A DNA stretch of 64,000 bases from Bacteroidota bacterium. GTDB taxonomy: Bacteria; Bacteroidota; Bacteroidia; Chitinophagales; Chitinophagaceae. Position numbers and translations under genes: made by a program. The stretch spans positions 1 through 64,000 of the forward strand of contig JABDBG010000002.1 in assembly GCA_013288745.1 (NCBI GenBank). The letters run 5' to 3'. This document shows, one piece after another, positions 48,640 to 58,579 of the stretch (positions are counted from its first letter, which is position 1; the number at the start of each line of letters is the position of its first letter). The notes below the pieces were generated by a model. The model was not told the origin of the DNA and searched no databases. It saw only the letters and a list, made by a program, of their open reading frames with translations.

Positions 48640-49728
48640 ATGAAGCAACTAAAATTTATCAGCATTTTTATGCTACTGGCTAATTGCTTATTTGCACAAG
48701 ATCTGGCGAATTATGCTGATTCGATCCGCAAAGCAAATAATATTCCCGAATTGGCTTTTGCTGTAGTAACAGGAGATTCAATATTGGAGATGTCTTTCCT
48801 CGGGCATCATTCTATTAATTTACCGGATACTGCAACGAGTACTGACAGGTTCCATCTTGGATCGCTAACAAAAGCCATGACAGGTTTTATTGCCGCTAAG
48901 GTTGTTGAAGAAGGCAAAATTGATTGGAATACCAAATTTTTTGACGTGTATCCAGAATGGCAGCGCACTTGTGATTCGGCCTATTTCAATATCACCCTGG
49001 CTGAGCTTTTATCACATAGAGCAAGAATAAAACCATTTACAGAAGATAATGAATACTTACCCATTCCACTTTTTAAAGGCGATAAGGAAGAAAGAAGAGA
49101 AGGGTTTGGAAAATGGGTGCTGACCTTGAAGCCTGTCATTGAAGACACCAGCGTACACTATAACTACTCAAATGCCGGTTATGTGTTAGCGGCATTAATG
49201 CTGGAAAGAGTAACCAACAAAACCTGGGAAAAATTAGATAGTATCTGTTTCAACCAGTGCCTTGGAATAAACACCAGGTTTTCCTGGCCGGATAACCAGA
49301 CTAAAAAAGATACCTGGGGCCACTGGATGGTGGGCGATTCTTTAAAACCTGTACCATCAACTGTTAAATACCATTTAGACTATGGAGAACCGGCAGGTGA
49401 TATCAATATTACCTTGCCTGATTATATAAAATTTATACAACTTAATATTCAGGGTTTAGAAGGCAAAGATAATTTCCTGAAAGGGTCAACCTATACTTTT
49501 ATACATAAAGGAATTCCTAATTATTCTATCGGATGGGCAAATATTTATGATAGAGGTAAAGAATTTTCTGCTCACTCGGGAACTGCAGGAACATATTTTG
49601 CCACCGTGTCGATCGACAGGCAAAAAGATATTGCGTATATCATTTTCATGAATACCGCAACAGATGATGCTGTAAGCGGTATACGCGTGTTATTGAAGCA
49701 ATTAAAAGTTAAATATGGTTCCTGGTAA
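48640..49728 (+). CDS. serine hydrolase, class C beta-lactamase family
   Basis: 'FHLGSLTKAMTGFIAAKVVEEGKIDW', 'YNYSNAGYVLAALMLERVT'. Confidence 0.9.
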   Translation: MKQLKFISIFMLLANCLFAQDLANYADSIRKANNIPELAFAVVTGDSILEMSFLGHHSINLPDTATSTDRFHLGSLTKAMTGFIAAKVVEEGKIDWNTKFFDVYPEWQRTCDSAYFNITLAELLSHRARIKPFTEDNEYLPIPLFKGDKEERREGFGKWVLTLKPVIEDTSVHYNYSNAGYVLAALMLERVTNKTWEKLDSICFNQCLGINTRFSWPDNQTKKDTWGHWMVGDSLKPVPSTVKYHLDYGEPAGDINITLPDYIKFIQLNIQGLEGKDNFLKGSTYTFIHKGIPNYSIGWANIYDRGKEFSAHSGTAGTYFATVSIDRQKDIAYIIFMNTATDDAVSGIRVLLKQLKVKYGSW

Positions 49729-49767
49729 GAACTCATTTATTAGTTAACGTTCCTTCGCAAAATCTAC

Positions 49768-49885
49768 CAGTTCCTGTGGAAGCGCCTCTTTGGCTGTGGT
49801 GCCAAGCGTAGCATGGCAGACAAAATCATGCGAAGCAGATTTTCGTCAATGGCCAAAGTAGCGCTGGAAAAGGAACACAGCCCAG
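49768..49885. ncRNA. candidate multi-stem structured element (RNA or repeat)
   Basis: Nested stems GTTCCT/AGGAAC, AGCGC/GCGCT, CTTTGGC/GCCAAAG enclosing TGCCA..TGGCA and AAAATCaTGC-gaa-GCAGATTTT hairpins. Confidence 0.5.
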
Positions 49886-49994
49886 CGGCTATGAGCGACT
49901 AAGGTCTAATAATTATCAAACTACTATGATGGAGTAAGAAGTATTTTGCCGGGAAGGCGGAAAGACGCTTAGAGTAAGAAGCTAAGTAATTATT

Positions 49995-51146
49995 TTAAAA
50001 CGCTTTACCATGTGTTTGCTTAATTAAAAAATTAACCAGTTTTGGAAACGGCTTCATTATCGCGATAAAAATATTAGTGACCGTTTTATTCCCAAACAAA
50101 TATTGGATCATCCTGCCCATTTGTAACCGCTTATTAAAATTAACGTTCCATTCTTGCACATAGCGCTGTTCCATTTCTTCTCTTGAAATATTATTTTGTA
50201 AGAAGGCTGTTACCTGCTCAAACGCAAGCTTGCTGCCATGAAGGGCCATACTCATGCCGTTACCACACAAAGGGGTTATCATTCCCGCTGCATCGCCGAT
50301 AAACAATATATGATCAGCTACCTGACTTTTTTTAGCAAAGCTTATTTGCGAGATCGTGAGCGGTGCATCATATAACATATCAACCGAAGAAAATATTTTT
50401 TTTAAGTGAGGGTTCTGCGATAATATATTTTGCTCCATCGCTTTGATATTACCGTTACTTTTTTTAAGATTTTTGGCAGTTGTTAAATAGCATAGGCAAT
50501 ACATACCTTTTTCAATTTTTGAAATGCCACAATAACCATCGTAAAAATTATGTAATGAAATAATATCGGCAGGCAGATCAACCACAACGTGATATTTTAT
50601 GCCCACATAGTTATTAGTATTATTTTTTGCTGCAATAGCAAAGGGTCTCTTCCATTTTACATCAAGGTTACTTCTTTTACCAAAGCTTCCGCAAGCTACT
50701 TTGGCAGTATAACTATTTTCTCCATCTTCAATAATAAAAATATCATTTGTAAAAACAATATCTGTGATCTTTGTATTTTCTTTTACGATTACTCCATTCG
50801 CTTTTGCAATTTGTACCAATGTATCATCCAATAAATAACGACTGATGCCAAAGCCTCCGAGTGGCAGCCTATGTTCTAATAAGTTTCCATTGGGTGCAGA
50901 GATAGTCAGCCGATTAATATGCGAAACATTTAATGCATCCAGGTCAACACCAAGTGATCGTAAAAAATCCCAGGATTCCATACTGATGTATTCGCCACAA
51001 ACTTTATGAAATGGATAGGTTTCTTTTTCAAATAAGATAACACTATATCCTTTTTTAGCTAATTGGATAGCAAGCGATAATCCCGCTAATCCGCCACCGG
51101 TAATAGCTACATCGAATATTGGCGTATGTTGTGTAGGATTACTCAT
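49995..51146 (-). CDS. NAD(P)/FAD-dependent oxidoreductase (geranylgeranyl-reductase-like)
   Basis: 'VAITGGGLAGLSLAIQLAKKGYSVILFEK', 'ILFIGDAAGMITPLCGNGMSMAL'. Confidence 0.9.
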   Translation of the reverse strand: MSNPTQHTPIFDVAITGGGLAGLSLAIQLAKKGYSVILFEKETYPFHKVCGEYISMESWDFLRSLGVDLDALNVSHINRLTISAPNGNLLEHRLPLGGFGISRYLLDDTLVQIAKANGVIVKENTKITDIVFTNDIFIIEDGENSYTAKVACGSFGKRSNLDVKWKRPFAIAAKNNTNNYVGIKYHVVVDLPADIISLHNFYDGYCGISKIEKGMYCLCYLTTAKNLKKSNGNIKAMEQNILSQNPHLKKIFSSVDMLYDAPLTISQISFAKKSQVADHILFIGDAAGMITPLCGNGMSMALHGSKLAFEQVTAFLQNNISREEMEQRYVQEWNVNFNKRLQMGRMIQYLFGNKTVTNIFIAIMKPFPKLVNFLIKQTHGKAF

Positions 51147-51844
51147 GCGATTTTATTATCAACAATAATTAACCAGCGAAATGCCCACTGCCAGCGGATA
51201 GTGTATTTTTTTATTCCTGCCCGTGCAAATAAGTGTACCCAGTCTTTTTTTACAAAGCTGCGTGCTACTGATAAAGCAGCATCATTTTTTACAAGATAAG
51301 AGTTGCTGAAGATCTTCGTTAAATATTTAATAAGATAATAGGGTAGCCAATGACGTTGCAAGTCGTTAATAAAAAACGCTTCACGACTATTTTGCTGCAG
51401 CCATTGTAACATATCGATCAACTGATCATTCCTAAAATGATGACAAAACAAAGAAGAAAAAATAATGGTAGGATTGCGATCGAATTGTACAGCAGCATAA
51501 TCACTGCAGATCCATTGGCAATTTAATTGCGGATATCGCTCGCGTGCATAATTGATGCAACCTTCGTGCAGATCGATACCAATAAATTGCGCTTTGATAT
51601 TATGCTTTATACAATACTGATAAATAGCAAATAAATTATCACCGCCGCCACAACCGATCTCACAAATAGTAACCGGGTGGAGAGGATCGATCGATCTTTC
51701 TATCCCGCGAAGCGTGATCGAATGTCCGCCAAGCCAGGTATTGATAAAATTAAGTTCGGTAAGATTTTGTTTCAACGCATCGAACGGGATATTATCTCCA
51801 TCCAACAATTCTTTCTGACCACTGCGTTGACGAAGGTTTATCAT
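51143..51844 (-). CDS. class I SAM methyltransferase
   Basis: 'TICEIGCGGGDNLFAIYQY', 'GIDLHEGCINYAR'. Confidence 0.87.
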   Translation of the reverse strand: MINLRQRSGQKELLDGDNIPFDALKQNLTELNFINTWLGGHSITLRGIERSIDPLHPVTICEIGCGGGDNLFAIYQYCIKHNIKAQFIGIDLHEGCINYARERYPQLNCQWICSDYAAVQFDRNPTIIFSSLFCHHFRNDQLIDMLQWLQQNSREAFFINDLQRHWLPYYLIKYLTKIFSNSYLVKNDAALSVARSFVKKDWVHLFARAGIKKYTIRWQWAFRWLIIVDNKIA

Positions 51845-52923
51845 GCAGATAAGATAAAGGTTTCCATTGTTAACCCGGGGCCGAAGGCTGCACCAAATAT
51901 TTTTTCACCTTTTTTTGTGTTTGCCTTCGCTACTATTTCTTTCAATACAAATAATATCGTTGGGGAAGACATATTACCATAATCTTTCAACACATCATAA
52001 CTGGATTGCAGTTGTCCGTTTGTAAAACCAAGACTCTTATGTACCGATTCTAATATTTTTTTTCCTCCGGGATGAATGCACCAATGCGAGATATCCTGCT
52101 TCTTTAATTTCGCAGCAGTCAATGCATTGCTTGTGAGCTCATCGAAATCTTCTTCTATCAGATCAGGAATATAACTGCTCAAGGTCATTAAAAATCCTTT
52201 TGAAGATATATCCCAGGCCATGTCGCTGCTCCCTTTAGACGCTACCATTGAATAAAAATTATCGATGTTTATTCCGTCAGCATTTTTATCTCCCGTAATT
52301 AATACGGCCGCAGCACCATCAGCAAAAAGCATACTGCTCGTCATGTTCTCAATAGTAGGTTCATTCTGAAAATGTAAGGTGCAAAGTTCCGTACAAACGA
52401 TCAATACAGTAGCAGTTTCATCAGCCAGACAAAATGCATTCGCGATCTTTAGCGCATGTATTGCCGCATAACAACCCATAAAATTTACAGAAGTTCTTGT
52501 TGTAGTAGGAGGCAAGTGCAATAATTCAAGCAGCTCAAGATCTAAGCCCGGCGCACTCATTCCTGTACAGCTTACTGTTATGAGATGTGTTATTTTTTCT
52601 TTTGGAAATGATCCGATACAATCGGTGATCGCTTTTACTGATAATGGTGCAGCATATTGCTTGTATACTTTCATTCTATCTTCTACAGAAGGAAATGGCT
52701 CCAGGTTCTCTGTCGGAGAATAAAATTGCCAGTCTGCAGCTTCAGAACTATAATCAGGAATAACAGAATAACGTGTGTCAATTCCGCCTTGCCTGTATAG
52801 GAATTGTAATTTGCGGCTATCCGTTTCAGAGAGCGCATACACTTGCTTCATGAACGTCAGGATATTTTGCTGATCATGTTTAAAATTTGGCACCGCTGTA
52901 CCTATGGAGACTATCTTACTCAA
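51841..52923 (-). CDS. type III polyketide synthase (chalcone/stilbene synthase family)
   Basis: Cys 'VNFMGCYAAIHALK', His 'WCIHPGGKKILE', Asn 'YGNMSSPTILFVL'. Confidence 0.95.
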   Translation of the reverse strand: MSKIVSIGTAVPNFKHDQQNILTFMKQVYALSETDSRKLQFLYRQGGIDTRYSVIPDYSSEAADWQFYSPTENLEPFPSVEDRMKVYKQYAAPLSVKAITDCIGSFPKEKITHLITVSCTGMSAPGLDLELLELLHLPPTTTRTSVNFMGCYAAIHALKIANAFCLADETATVLIVCTELCTLHFQNEPTIENMTSSMLFADGAAAVLITGDKNADGINIDNFYSMVASKGSSDMAWDISSKGFLMTLSSYIPDLIEEDFDELTSNALTAAKLKKQDISHWCIHPGGKKILESVHKSLGFTNGQLQSSYDVLKDYGNMSSPTILFVLKEIVAKANTKKGEKIFGAAFGPGLTMETFILSA

Positions 52924-53842
52924 AATGATTCCAGATTAATAAAATGATAAATGCCATATTAGTACAAGTCGCCGCGATCCAATTCATGCGCATGGTATTT
53001 TTAAAACTTGCGGCGCGCTGATCTTTTCTAACTTGTAAGAACCACCATGAAAAATAAATAATAATGGGAATAAAAAAAAGAGTGATCAATAATAATTTAT
53101 TGATGCTATGTTCTTGTACAAAGAACTGCGCCATTAATAACCAGGCTACTAAATAAACCAACCCGCAAAAAATAAACGTGCCCGAATATCCAAGTGTATA
53201 ACTGATGGTTTTTACACCATCGTCCGCATCTTGTTTATGCTGATATATCTGTGTCAGGGGATAGAATCCTCCAATCAGTAAAGCACAGATCAATATTCCC
53301 TGCCATGGCAACATACAGATACCTGCAGCATCAGTTCCATAATACACCATATAGAACGTTAATGCCCCCTGGAAGATGATCACTGTGAGATAGCCGATGA
53401 TAGCATATTGTTTTAATCGTATGCCCCTGTAACTATAAGCCTTAGACGCTAATATGTAGACTAACATCAGTGCAGCAAAAACAGGACTTACCAATAAACT
53501 TAATAAAACACCTATAATATCCAATATCATTGTCAGATAATATAATTGTGTTGATGGTGGTGGTGGTTTTTCAATACCGCCGATACTTTCTGTATCCTTG
53601 TCCATATAACTATTGTAACCATTGCTGGCAGGGTATATTAAAAAGTTAAGGATAAAAAATATCAACGCTGCATTGCTCCAATCAATATGCGGCACCATCG
53701 ATAAAGTAAAAAAATACAACGGCGCAAGGAAAAAAGAAAAAGGTATCCGTAATAGTTTTATGCTTGCAGCAGTTATCATGCGCCCGGTTTTATTTATCAG
53801 TGTAAAATAATATGAATTAGTTAAAGATATTTTATCCATCAT
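52916..53842 (-). CDS. UbiA-family prenyltransferase
   Basis: 'YPASNGYNSYMDKDTESIGG' and 'QIYQHKQDADDGVKT' Asp-rich motifs, multiple TM. Confidence 0.88.
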   Translation of the reverse strand: MMDKISLTNSYYFTLINKTGRMITAASIKLLRIPFSFFLAPLYFFTLSMVPHIDWSNAALIFFILNFLIYPASNGYNSYMDKDTESIGGIEKPPPPSTQLYYLTMILDIIGVLLSLLVSPVFAALMLVYILASKAYSYRGIRLKQYAIIGYLTVIIFQGALTFYMVYYGTDAAGICMLPWQGILICALLIGGFYPLTQIYQHKQDADDGVKTISYTLGYSGTFIFCGLVYLVAWLLMAQFFVQEHSINKLLLITLFFIPIIIYFSWWFLQVRKDQRAASFKNTMRMNWIAATCTNMAFIILLIWNHFE

Positions 53843-53858
53843 AAAAATAAATAGTCAA

Positions 53859-54752
53859 TTATGAGTTTCCTAATTTACCGTAAATAGCAGTCACCCATCT
53901 TCTGGGCAATCTTATTAAAAATGAAGATGCTAAAGTGGCGAGTTTGCCTGGCACTATCAATAACCTTCCCCGTAGCGTTTTCTTTACTGCCACTTCACCA
54001 ACCTTATCCGGCAGTAGTGCCATTTCTTCTCCCACTTTGCCCATTTTTTCTTTGGTGTCTTTTATTACTTCAGGCTTTGTAAATACCGGGCCGGGGCAAA
54101 GCACACTTACGCTAATATGTTCTTTTTTCAATTGATACCTGAGCGAATAACTAAAAAATACAACAGCCGATTTGGTTGCTGAATACATATTTTTTGATGG
54201 GATAGGAGCTAGTCCGGCCATACTCGCCACATTTAAAATATAAGAAGGCGCATTTTTCTCCAGCAACGGAAGCAATGTTAAGGAAAGCGCCATGCAGGAC
54301 TCAACATTCAATCTTACCATATACCGCAGTGAATCTAGCGGCAATGATAAAAAATCCCTTGAACCGCCAATACCCGCAACATTGCAAAGCATTTTTAAAT
54401 GTATGTTTCGATCCGTGCACCATTTTGCAATTGCCTCTGCGGATGAATCTTTACTAAGATCGTACACCAGTATCTCTACATGAACATGGTATTTTGTTTC
54501 TAATCTTGTTTTTGCCGATTCTAAAGTATCTAAATGCCGTGCAATTAAAATTAAATTGTATTTGCGTTTGGCCAATGCTTCTGCAATACCATAGCCGATC
54601 CCTTTACTTCCTCCTGCAACCAATGCATAAGGTGCAGCAGCATCATACTGTATAATGGAAGAATCAATAAAAACAGGAGGCGCTACACTCGGCTTTGCAG
54701 CAGCTGTTATACTGCATGCAACAAAAAATAGAATACATAATTTTTTCATCAA
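53859..54752 (-). CDS. SDR-family oxidoreductase with apparent N-terminal signal peptide
   Basis: 'MMKKLCILFFVACSITAAAKP' then 'ALVAGGSKGIGYGIAEALAKR', 'YSATKSAVVFFSYSL'. Confidence 0.9.
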   Translation of the reverse strand: MMKKLCILFFVACSITAAAKPSVAPPVFIDSSIIQYDAAAPYALVAGGSKGIGYGIAEALAKRKYNLILIARHLDTLESAKTRLETKYHVHVEILVYDLSKDSSAEAIAKWCTDRNIHLKMLCNVAGIGGSRDFLSLPLDSLRYMVRLNVESCMALSLTLLPLLEKNAPSYILNVASMAGLAPIPSKNMYSATKSAVVFFSYSLRYQLKKEHISVSVLCPGPVFTKPEVIKDTKEKMGKVGEEMALLPDKVGEVAVKKTLRGRLLIVPGKLATLASSFLIRLPRRWVTAIYGKLGNS

Positions 54753-54937
54753 TAGATAATTGCTTGTTAAATGCTTAACAAAATATGCGCCGATTTTAGT
54801 AGCAATTATTTTAAAAGATTTACCGAACCTGATTTACATACGAAATTTGCCGAAAAGCGGATGTAATTACTCTGAAAACGTTGCGGATGGAAGAAAGGAT
54901 GCCACAGCTATAAAAAAATTGAACTGTAAAGACTAAC

Positions 54938-55354
54938 TTATTTAAGTGCCAATACAAAACGCTTAAGCTCTGCTATTTCACTAGCAGTAAGCGTTTCATT
55001 CTTATCATATTTAATTTTTAGAAGCAGGACAGTCTTATGTTGCGGGCGTTTTTCCAATATTGCAGTTATCATTTCACCAACGACCCTATCTTTTTCAACT
55101 ACTGTTGCGGGTGCAGATATATCAGATTTATATCTGGTGGGCATCTTCTTTATTAAAGCTTCAAGTGTTGCTAATTTACTTGTGGAGATATTTTCTATCT
55201 GAGCGGTCTTGCTGTATAAACCTTCCAATTGCTTTTTGCTGAGGCTTCCACGCTGTTGGTATTGTTTGTAAAGACTTATTATGAAGGAAGAAACAGGGTA
55301 GGCGACAATGCATTCCTCTAATATCTCATTAACGATGTCTATCCGAGGCTTCAT
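54938..55354 (-). CDS. hypothetical protein
   Basis: 138-aa ORF, no family recognised. Confidence 0.6.
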   Translation of the reverse strand: MKPRIDIVNEILEECIVAYPVSSFIISLYKQYQQRGSLSKKQLEGLYSKTAQIENISTSKLATLEALIKKMPTRYKSDISAPATVVEKDRVVGEMITAILEKRPQHKTVLLLKIKYDKNETLTASEIAELKRFVLALK

Positions 55355-55369
55355 AAGTTATAAGTGGTA

Positions 55370-55461
55370 AGTTTTAAGTTATAAGTACTGCCGGTGCAAT
55401 TTATTTACGTTTTGTTATCAGCAAGGGTGTTTTCCAAACATAAAACTTATAACTTAAAACT
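55370..55461. repeat. 17-bp perfect inverted repeat with ~58-nt spacer
   Basis: AGTTTTAAGTTATAAGT 55370-55386 / ACTTATAACTTAAAACT 55445-55461. Confidence 0.92.
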
Positions 55462-55471
55462 CAGAACTGTA

Positions 55472-55693
55472 TTAATATTCGTCTTCATTGAAGAAGAAGT
55501 CATCCTGGCTTGGATAATCGGGCCAGATATCTTCTAATCCTTCATATACTTCACCTTCGTCTTCTAATTCCTGAAGATTTTCAATTACTTCAATAGGAGC
55601 GCCACTTCTGATGGAGAAATCTATCAATTCATCTTTCGTTGCAGGCCATGGTGCGTCTTCTAAATGAGAGGCTAATTCGAGTGTCCAGAACAT
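55472..55693 (-). CDS. DUF2795-domain protein
   Basis: 'ELASHLEDAPWPATKDELIDFSIRSGAPIEVIENLQEL'. Confidence 0.88.
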   Translation of the reverse strand: MFWTLELASHLEDAPWPATKDELIDFSIRSGAPIEVIENLQELEDEGEVYEGLEDIWPDYPSQDDFFFNEDEY

Positions 55694-55882
55694 CTTCTAA
55701 ATGGGTTTAATTTTTGCAAATGTAAAAGTTTGGTGGAACTGACCAAATGTGTTTTTTGGTTAAAAGTAAAAAGTTAAAAAGTAAAAGTAAAAAAACGGCT
55801 ATTTATCAGTAATTATTGCCTTATTTATAGGTGTTTTTTGTTTTTCCGTTTAATTTTTTCCTTTTTACTTAACTTGTGCCTC

Positions 55883-56539
55883 ATGCTGAAGGCTACAGGT
55901 ATTTTTAAGAATTATGGAACATTGCCCGTATTAAAAGGGGTAGATATCACCATTCAAAAAGGAGAAATTGTAAGTATCGTGGGCTCTTCTGGAGCTGGGA
56001 AAAGTACTTTATTGCATATACTTGGCACATTAGATAAAGCCGATAAAGGAATAATAACCCTGGAAGATGAAAAAGTGGATCAACTGACGGGTAAAAAACT
56101 GGCTGCATTTAGGAATAAGCATATTGGCTTTGTTTTTCAGTTCCATCATTTATTGCCCGAATTCACTGCTTTGGAGAATGTTTGTATCCCGGGATGGATC
56201 GCAGGCACCAAAAAGAAAGAAGTGAATGAAAGAGCCCTGGAATTATTAAGCATTTTAGGCTTATCGGGCCGTTTAGAAAACAAACCCAATCAATTATCAG
56301 GTGGAGAACAGCAAAGGGTGGCTGTGGCAAGGGCGCTGATCAATAACCCATCGATAATCATGGCAGATGAACCCACTGGCAACCTTGATAGCAAGAACGC
56401 CAAAGAACTGCACCAGCTATTCATCGACTTAAGAAAAAATTTCAACCAAACTTTTTTGATCGTGACCCACAATGAAGAAATGGCTCAAATGAGTGATAGG
56501 ACTTTGCACATGAAGGATGGGTTTATGATCGATGGTTAA
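55883..56539 (+). CDS. lolD: LolD-like ABC transporter ATP-binding protein
   Basis: '[23 protein letters not shown]', '[18 protein letters not shown]', '[15 protein letters not shown]'; start MLKATG. Confidence 0.88.
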   Translation: MLKATGIFKNYGTLPVLKGVDITIQKGEIVSIVGSSGAGKSTLLHILGTLDKADKGIITLEDEKVDQLTGKKLAAFRNKHIGFVFQFHHLLPEFTALENVCIPGWIAGTKKKEVNERALELLSILGLSGRLENKPNQLSGGEQQRVAVARALINNPSIIMADEPTGNLDSKNAKELHQLFIDLRKNFNQTFLIVTHNEEMAQMSDRTLHMKDGFMIDG

Positions 56540-56546
56540 ATTGCTG

Positions 56547-56616
56547 GTGTTAAATTGTTAATTGAAATACAACGTGATGCCTCAATCAACAATTTATCCA
56601 TTAAACAATTAAACAC
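56547..56616. repeat. imperfect inverted repeat between convergent genes
   Basis: GTGTTAAATTGTTAATTGA / CCATTAAACAATTAAACAC. Confidence 0.75.
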
Positions 56617-57169
56617 GCGGCTTCCAGGGAATCTCGGCTACATTCAACAAATGGCCCGTATATCTTGCCAAAACAAACAGATAATCACTTAAACGGTTGA
56701 GGTATTTAATTACTAAGGGTTCTACAAATAATTCATGTTCCTGCATATTTACACAAATACGTTCTGCTCTTCGGCAAATGCAACGGGCTATATGCGTTGT
56801 TGATATGGCAGGGTGTCCTCCGGGCAAGATGAAAAATTTCATTGCGGGTAACACTTCATTCATTGCATCGATCTCTTTTTCCAGCAGCTCAACGTCGGTC
56901 TCTTTTAGATCAGGGATCTTCATCTTAGTTTCCTTTTCAGGATCACATGCTAATGATGAGCCGATGGTAAACAACCTGTCTTGTATCTCTCTTAAAATAT
57001 CTTTACTGTGAATAACTGTTATTTGATCCGAGACCAATCCTATATAAGAATTCAATTCATCAACGGTACCATAACTTTCAATACGCAGATGGCTCTTGGG
57101 AACTTTTGTTCCGCCGATCAAACTTGTTTTGCCAAGGTCGCCTGTTTTAGTATATATTTTTAGTGCCAT
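56609..57169 (-). CDS. cob(I)yrinic acid a,c-diamide adenosyltransferase (PduO type)
   Basis: 'MALKIYTKTGDLGKTSLIGGTKVPKSHLRIESYGTVDELNSYIGL', 'RCICRRAERICV'. Confidence 0.93.
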   Translation of the reverse strand: MALKIYTKTGDLGKTSLIGGTKVPKSHLRIESYGTVDELNSYIGLVSDQITVIHSKDILREIQDRLFTIGSSLACDPEKETKMKIPDLKETDVELLEKEIDAMNEVLPAMKFFILPGGHPAISTTHIARCICRRAERICVNMQEHELFVEPLVIKYLNRLSDYLFVLARYTGHLLNVAEIPWKPRV

Positions 57170-57255
57170 ATTTATGTACGATTTACAATGTTGGATGTAC
57201 GATGTAAAAGATCTATATCGCATACCAAACTTCGTACATTATTCTAATAACACAA

Positions 57256-57281
57256 AGCCCCTATTCAAAAGAATAAGGGCT
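57256..57281. terminator. intrinsic terminator-like hairpin
   Basis: AGCCCcTATTC-aaaa-GAATAaGGGCT. Confidence 0.65.
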
Positions 57282-57308
57282 CATGCTTAATATATTGTTT
57301 TCAGTAAA

Positions 57309-58280
57309 TTAGTTAACACTAACATCTGCTGATGCAGTAACATTTACAGTTGCATTTGATTTTGCATTTACAACAAGCGATAAAATATCTAATGCTGTAG
57401 CACTTGATGTAAACATACCTTGCAACACAAGCTTACCATCATGGTTAACATCGTTATAGCTTGCAAAATGTATTTCGTAAATACCGCTATCTAAATAACT
57501 TAATTTATAAGTTCCTGCAGTTACAACTGAACTGGTAACAGCATTTGCAAATTTAATACCGCTAGCACCTTGTCCTTGTAATTCAGCAGCAGAATATGTT
57601 CCTGCTTTATAAATATAAGCGATTACAGTGTCTGAAGCATAAACAGTGTTTGTAAATGTACCTGAAATATTAGCACTTTCAGTTGCATCTACTAAACGTA
57701 CTGAATTTTGTAATTCAGCTGCTGTAACAAGAGTAAAAGAAGCAGTATCTCCTGTTAAAGGATGAGTGATCATTTTACGTAAATCAAAATCCGCAACAAG
57801 TGCATTAAGCGCTGCTGTATCTTTTAAAGTAAAGTTTTTGGCAACTGTAATAGTATTAACAGAACTTGTTAAGGCATGTTTTACATTATCCGTAGTTAAT
57901 ACATATGCACCTGGTGCAACACCACTTGAATCTTTAGTATAATCCAACACAAACGTAATAGTGCTGTATGATTTTCCTTGAAGACTGAAATTGCCGATAT
58001 TTCTAACATTGCCATTTTTGAATGCTGCTAGATCAACCGTCGTTTTATTAAATCCTTTGATGCTTTGCCCATCCAATTTAATATCTGCAATAGTTACAAA
58101 TACGCCACTTACTGATGCGTCATCTATTGCCCCATCGGTTGTACCCATTGATGTTTTAGCATTGCCTGAATTTTGTGAATTACTACTGCTTTTTTTGCAA
58201 GAGATCAATGATAAAGAAGATAATAAAGCTCCCGCTATAATTATACTTGTAAGTCTGTTTGTTAATTTAATTTTCAACAT
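57309..58280 (-). CDS. DUF4382-domain lipoprotein
   Basis: 'LSLISCKKSSSN' lipobox, 'ASVSGVFVTIADIKLDG', 'LDYTKDSSGVAPGAYVLTTDNVKHAL'. Confidence 0.82.
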   Translation of the reverse strand: MLKIKLTNRLTSIIIAGALLSSLSLISCKKSSSNSQNSGNAKTSMGTTDGAIDDASVSGVFVTIADIKLDGQSIKGFNKTTVDLAAFKNGNVRNIGNFSLQGKSYSTITFVLDYTKDSSGVAPGAYVLTTDNVKHALTSSVNTITVAKNFTLKDTAALNALVADFDLRKMITHPLTGDTASFTLVTAAELQNSVRLVDATESANISGTFTNTVYASDTVIAYIYKAGTYSAAELQGQGASGIKFANAVTSSVVTAGTYKLSYLDSGIYEIHFASYNDVNHDGKLVLQGMFTSSATALDILSLVVNAKSNATVNVTASADVSVN

Positions 58281-58579
58281 GATTTTTTAGTTTTTTTTAT
58301 TAGTTTTTTATTGATTTATTTCTTTTGTATTTTTCAAACCACATGCCCAATAATTAATTTGTAAAAAAATTAGTCACGAATTGATAAATTTTATATAAAA
58401 TAAAATCTTTATAAATAATTGATTATCAATAATTTACATATTTATAGAAAAATAAATTTCGCGAGAGGACTTATAAAATATTGATGAAAGTGATTTGTGG
58501 GGAACCGAGTAGTATATTCTACGTACAAAAAAATAACGAGTAATAAGTTGCTGAATGATTATTGAAGAAGCAGAAGGAA

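Noticed and set aside
57170-57256. Cobalamin riboswitch upstream of the adenosyltransferase
   Set aside because: Only short repeated GTACGAT/TGTACGA words seen, no B12-box-like sequence
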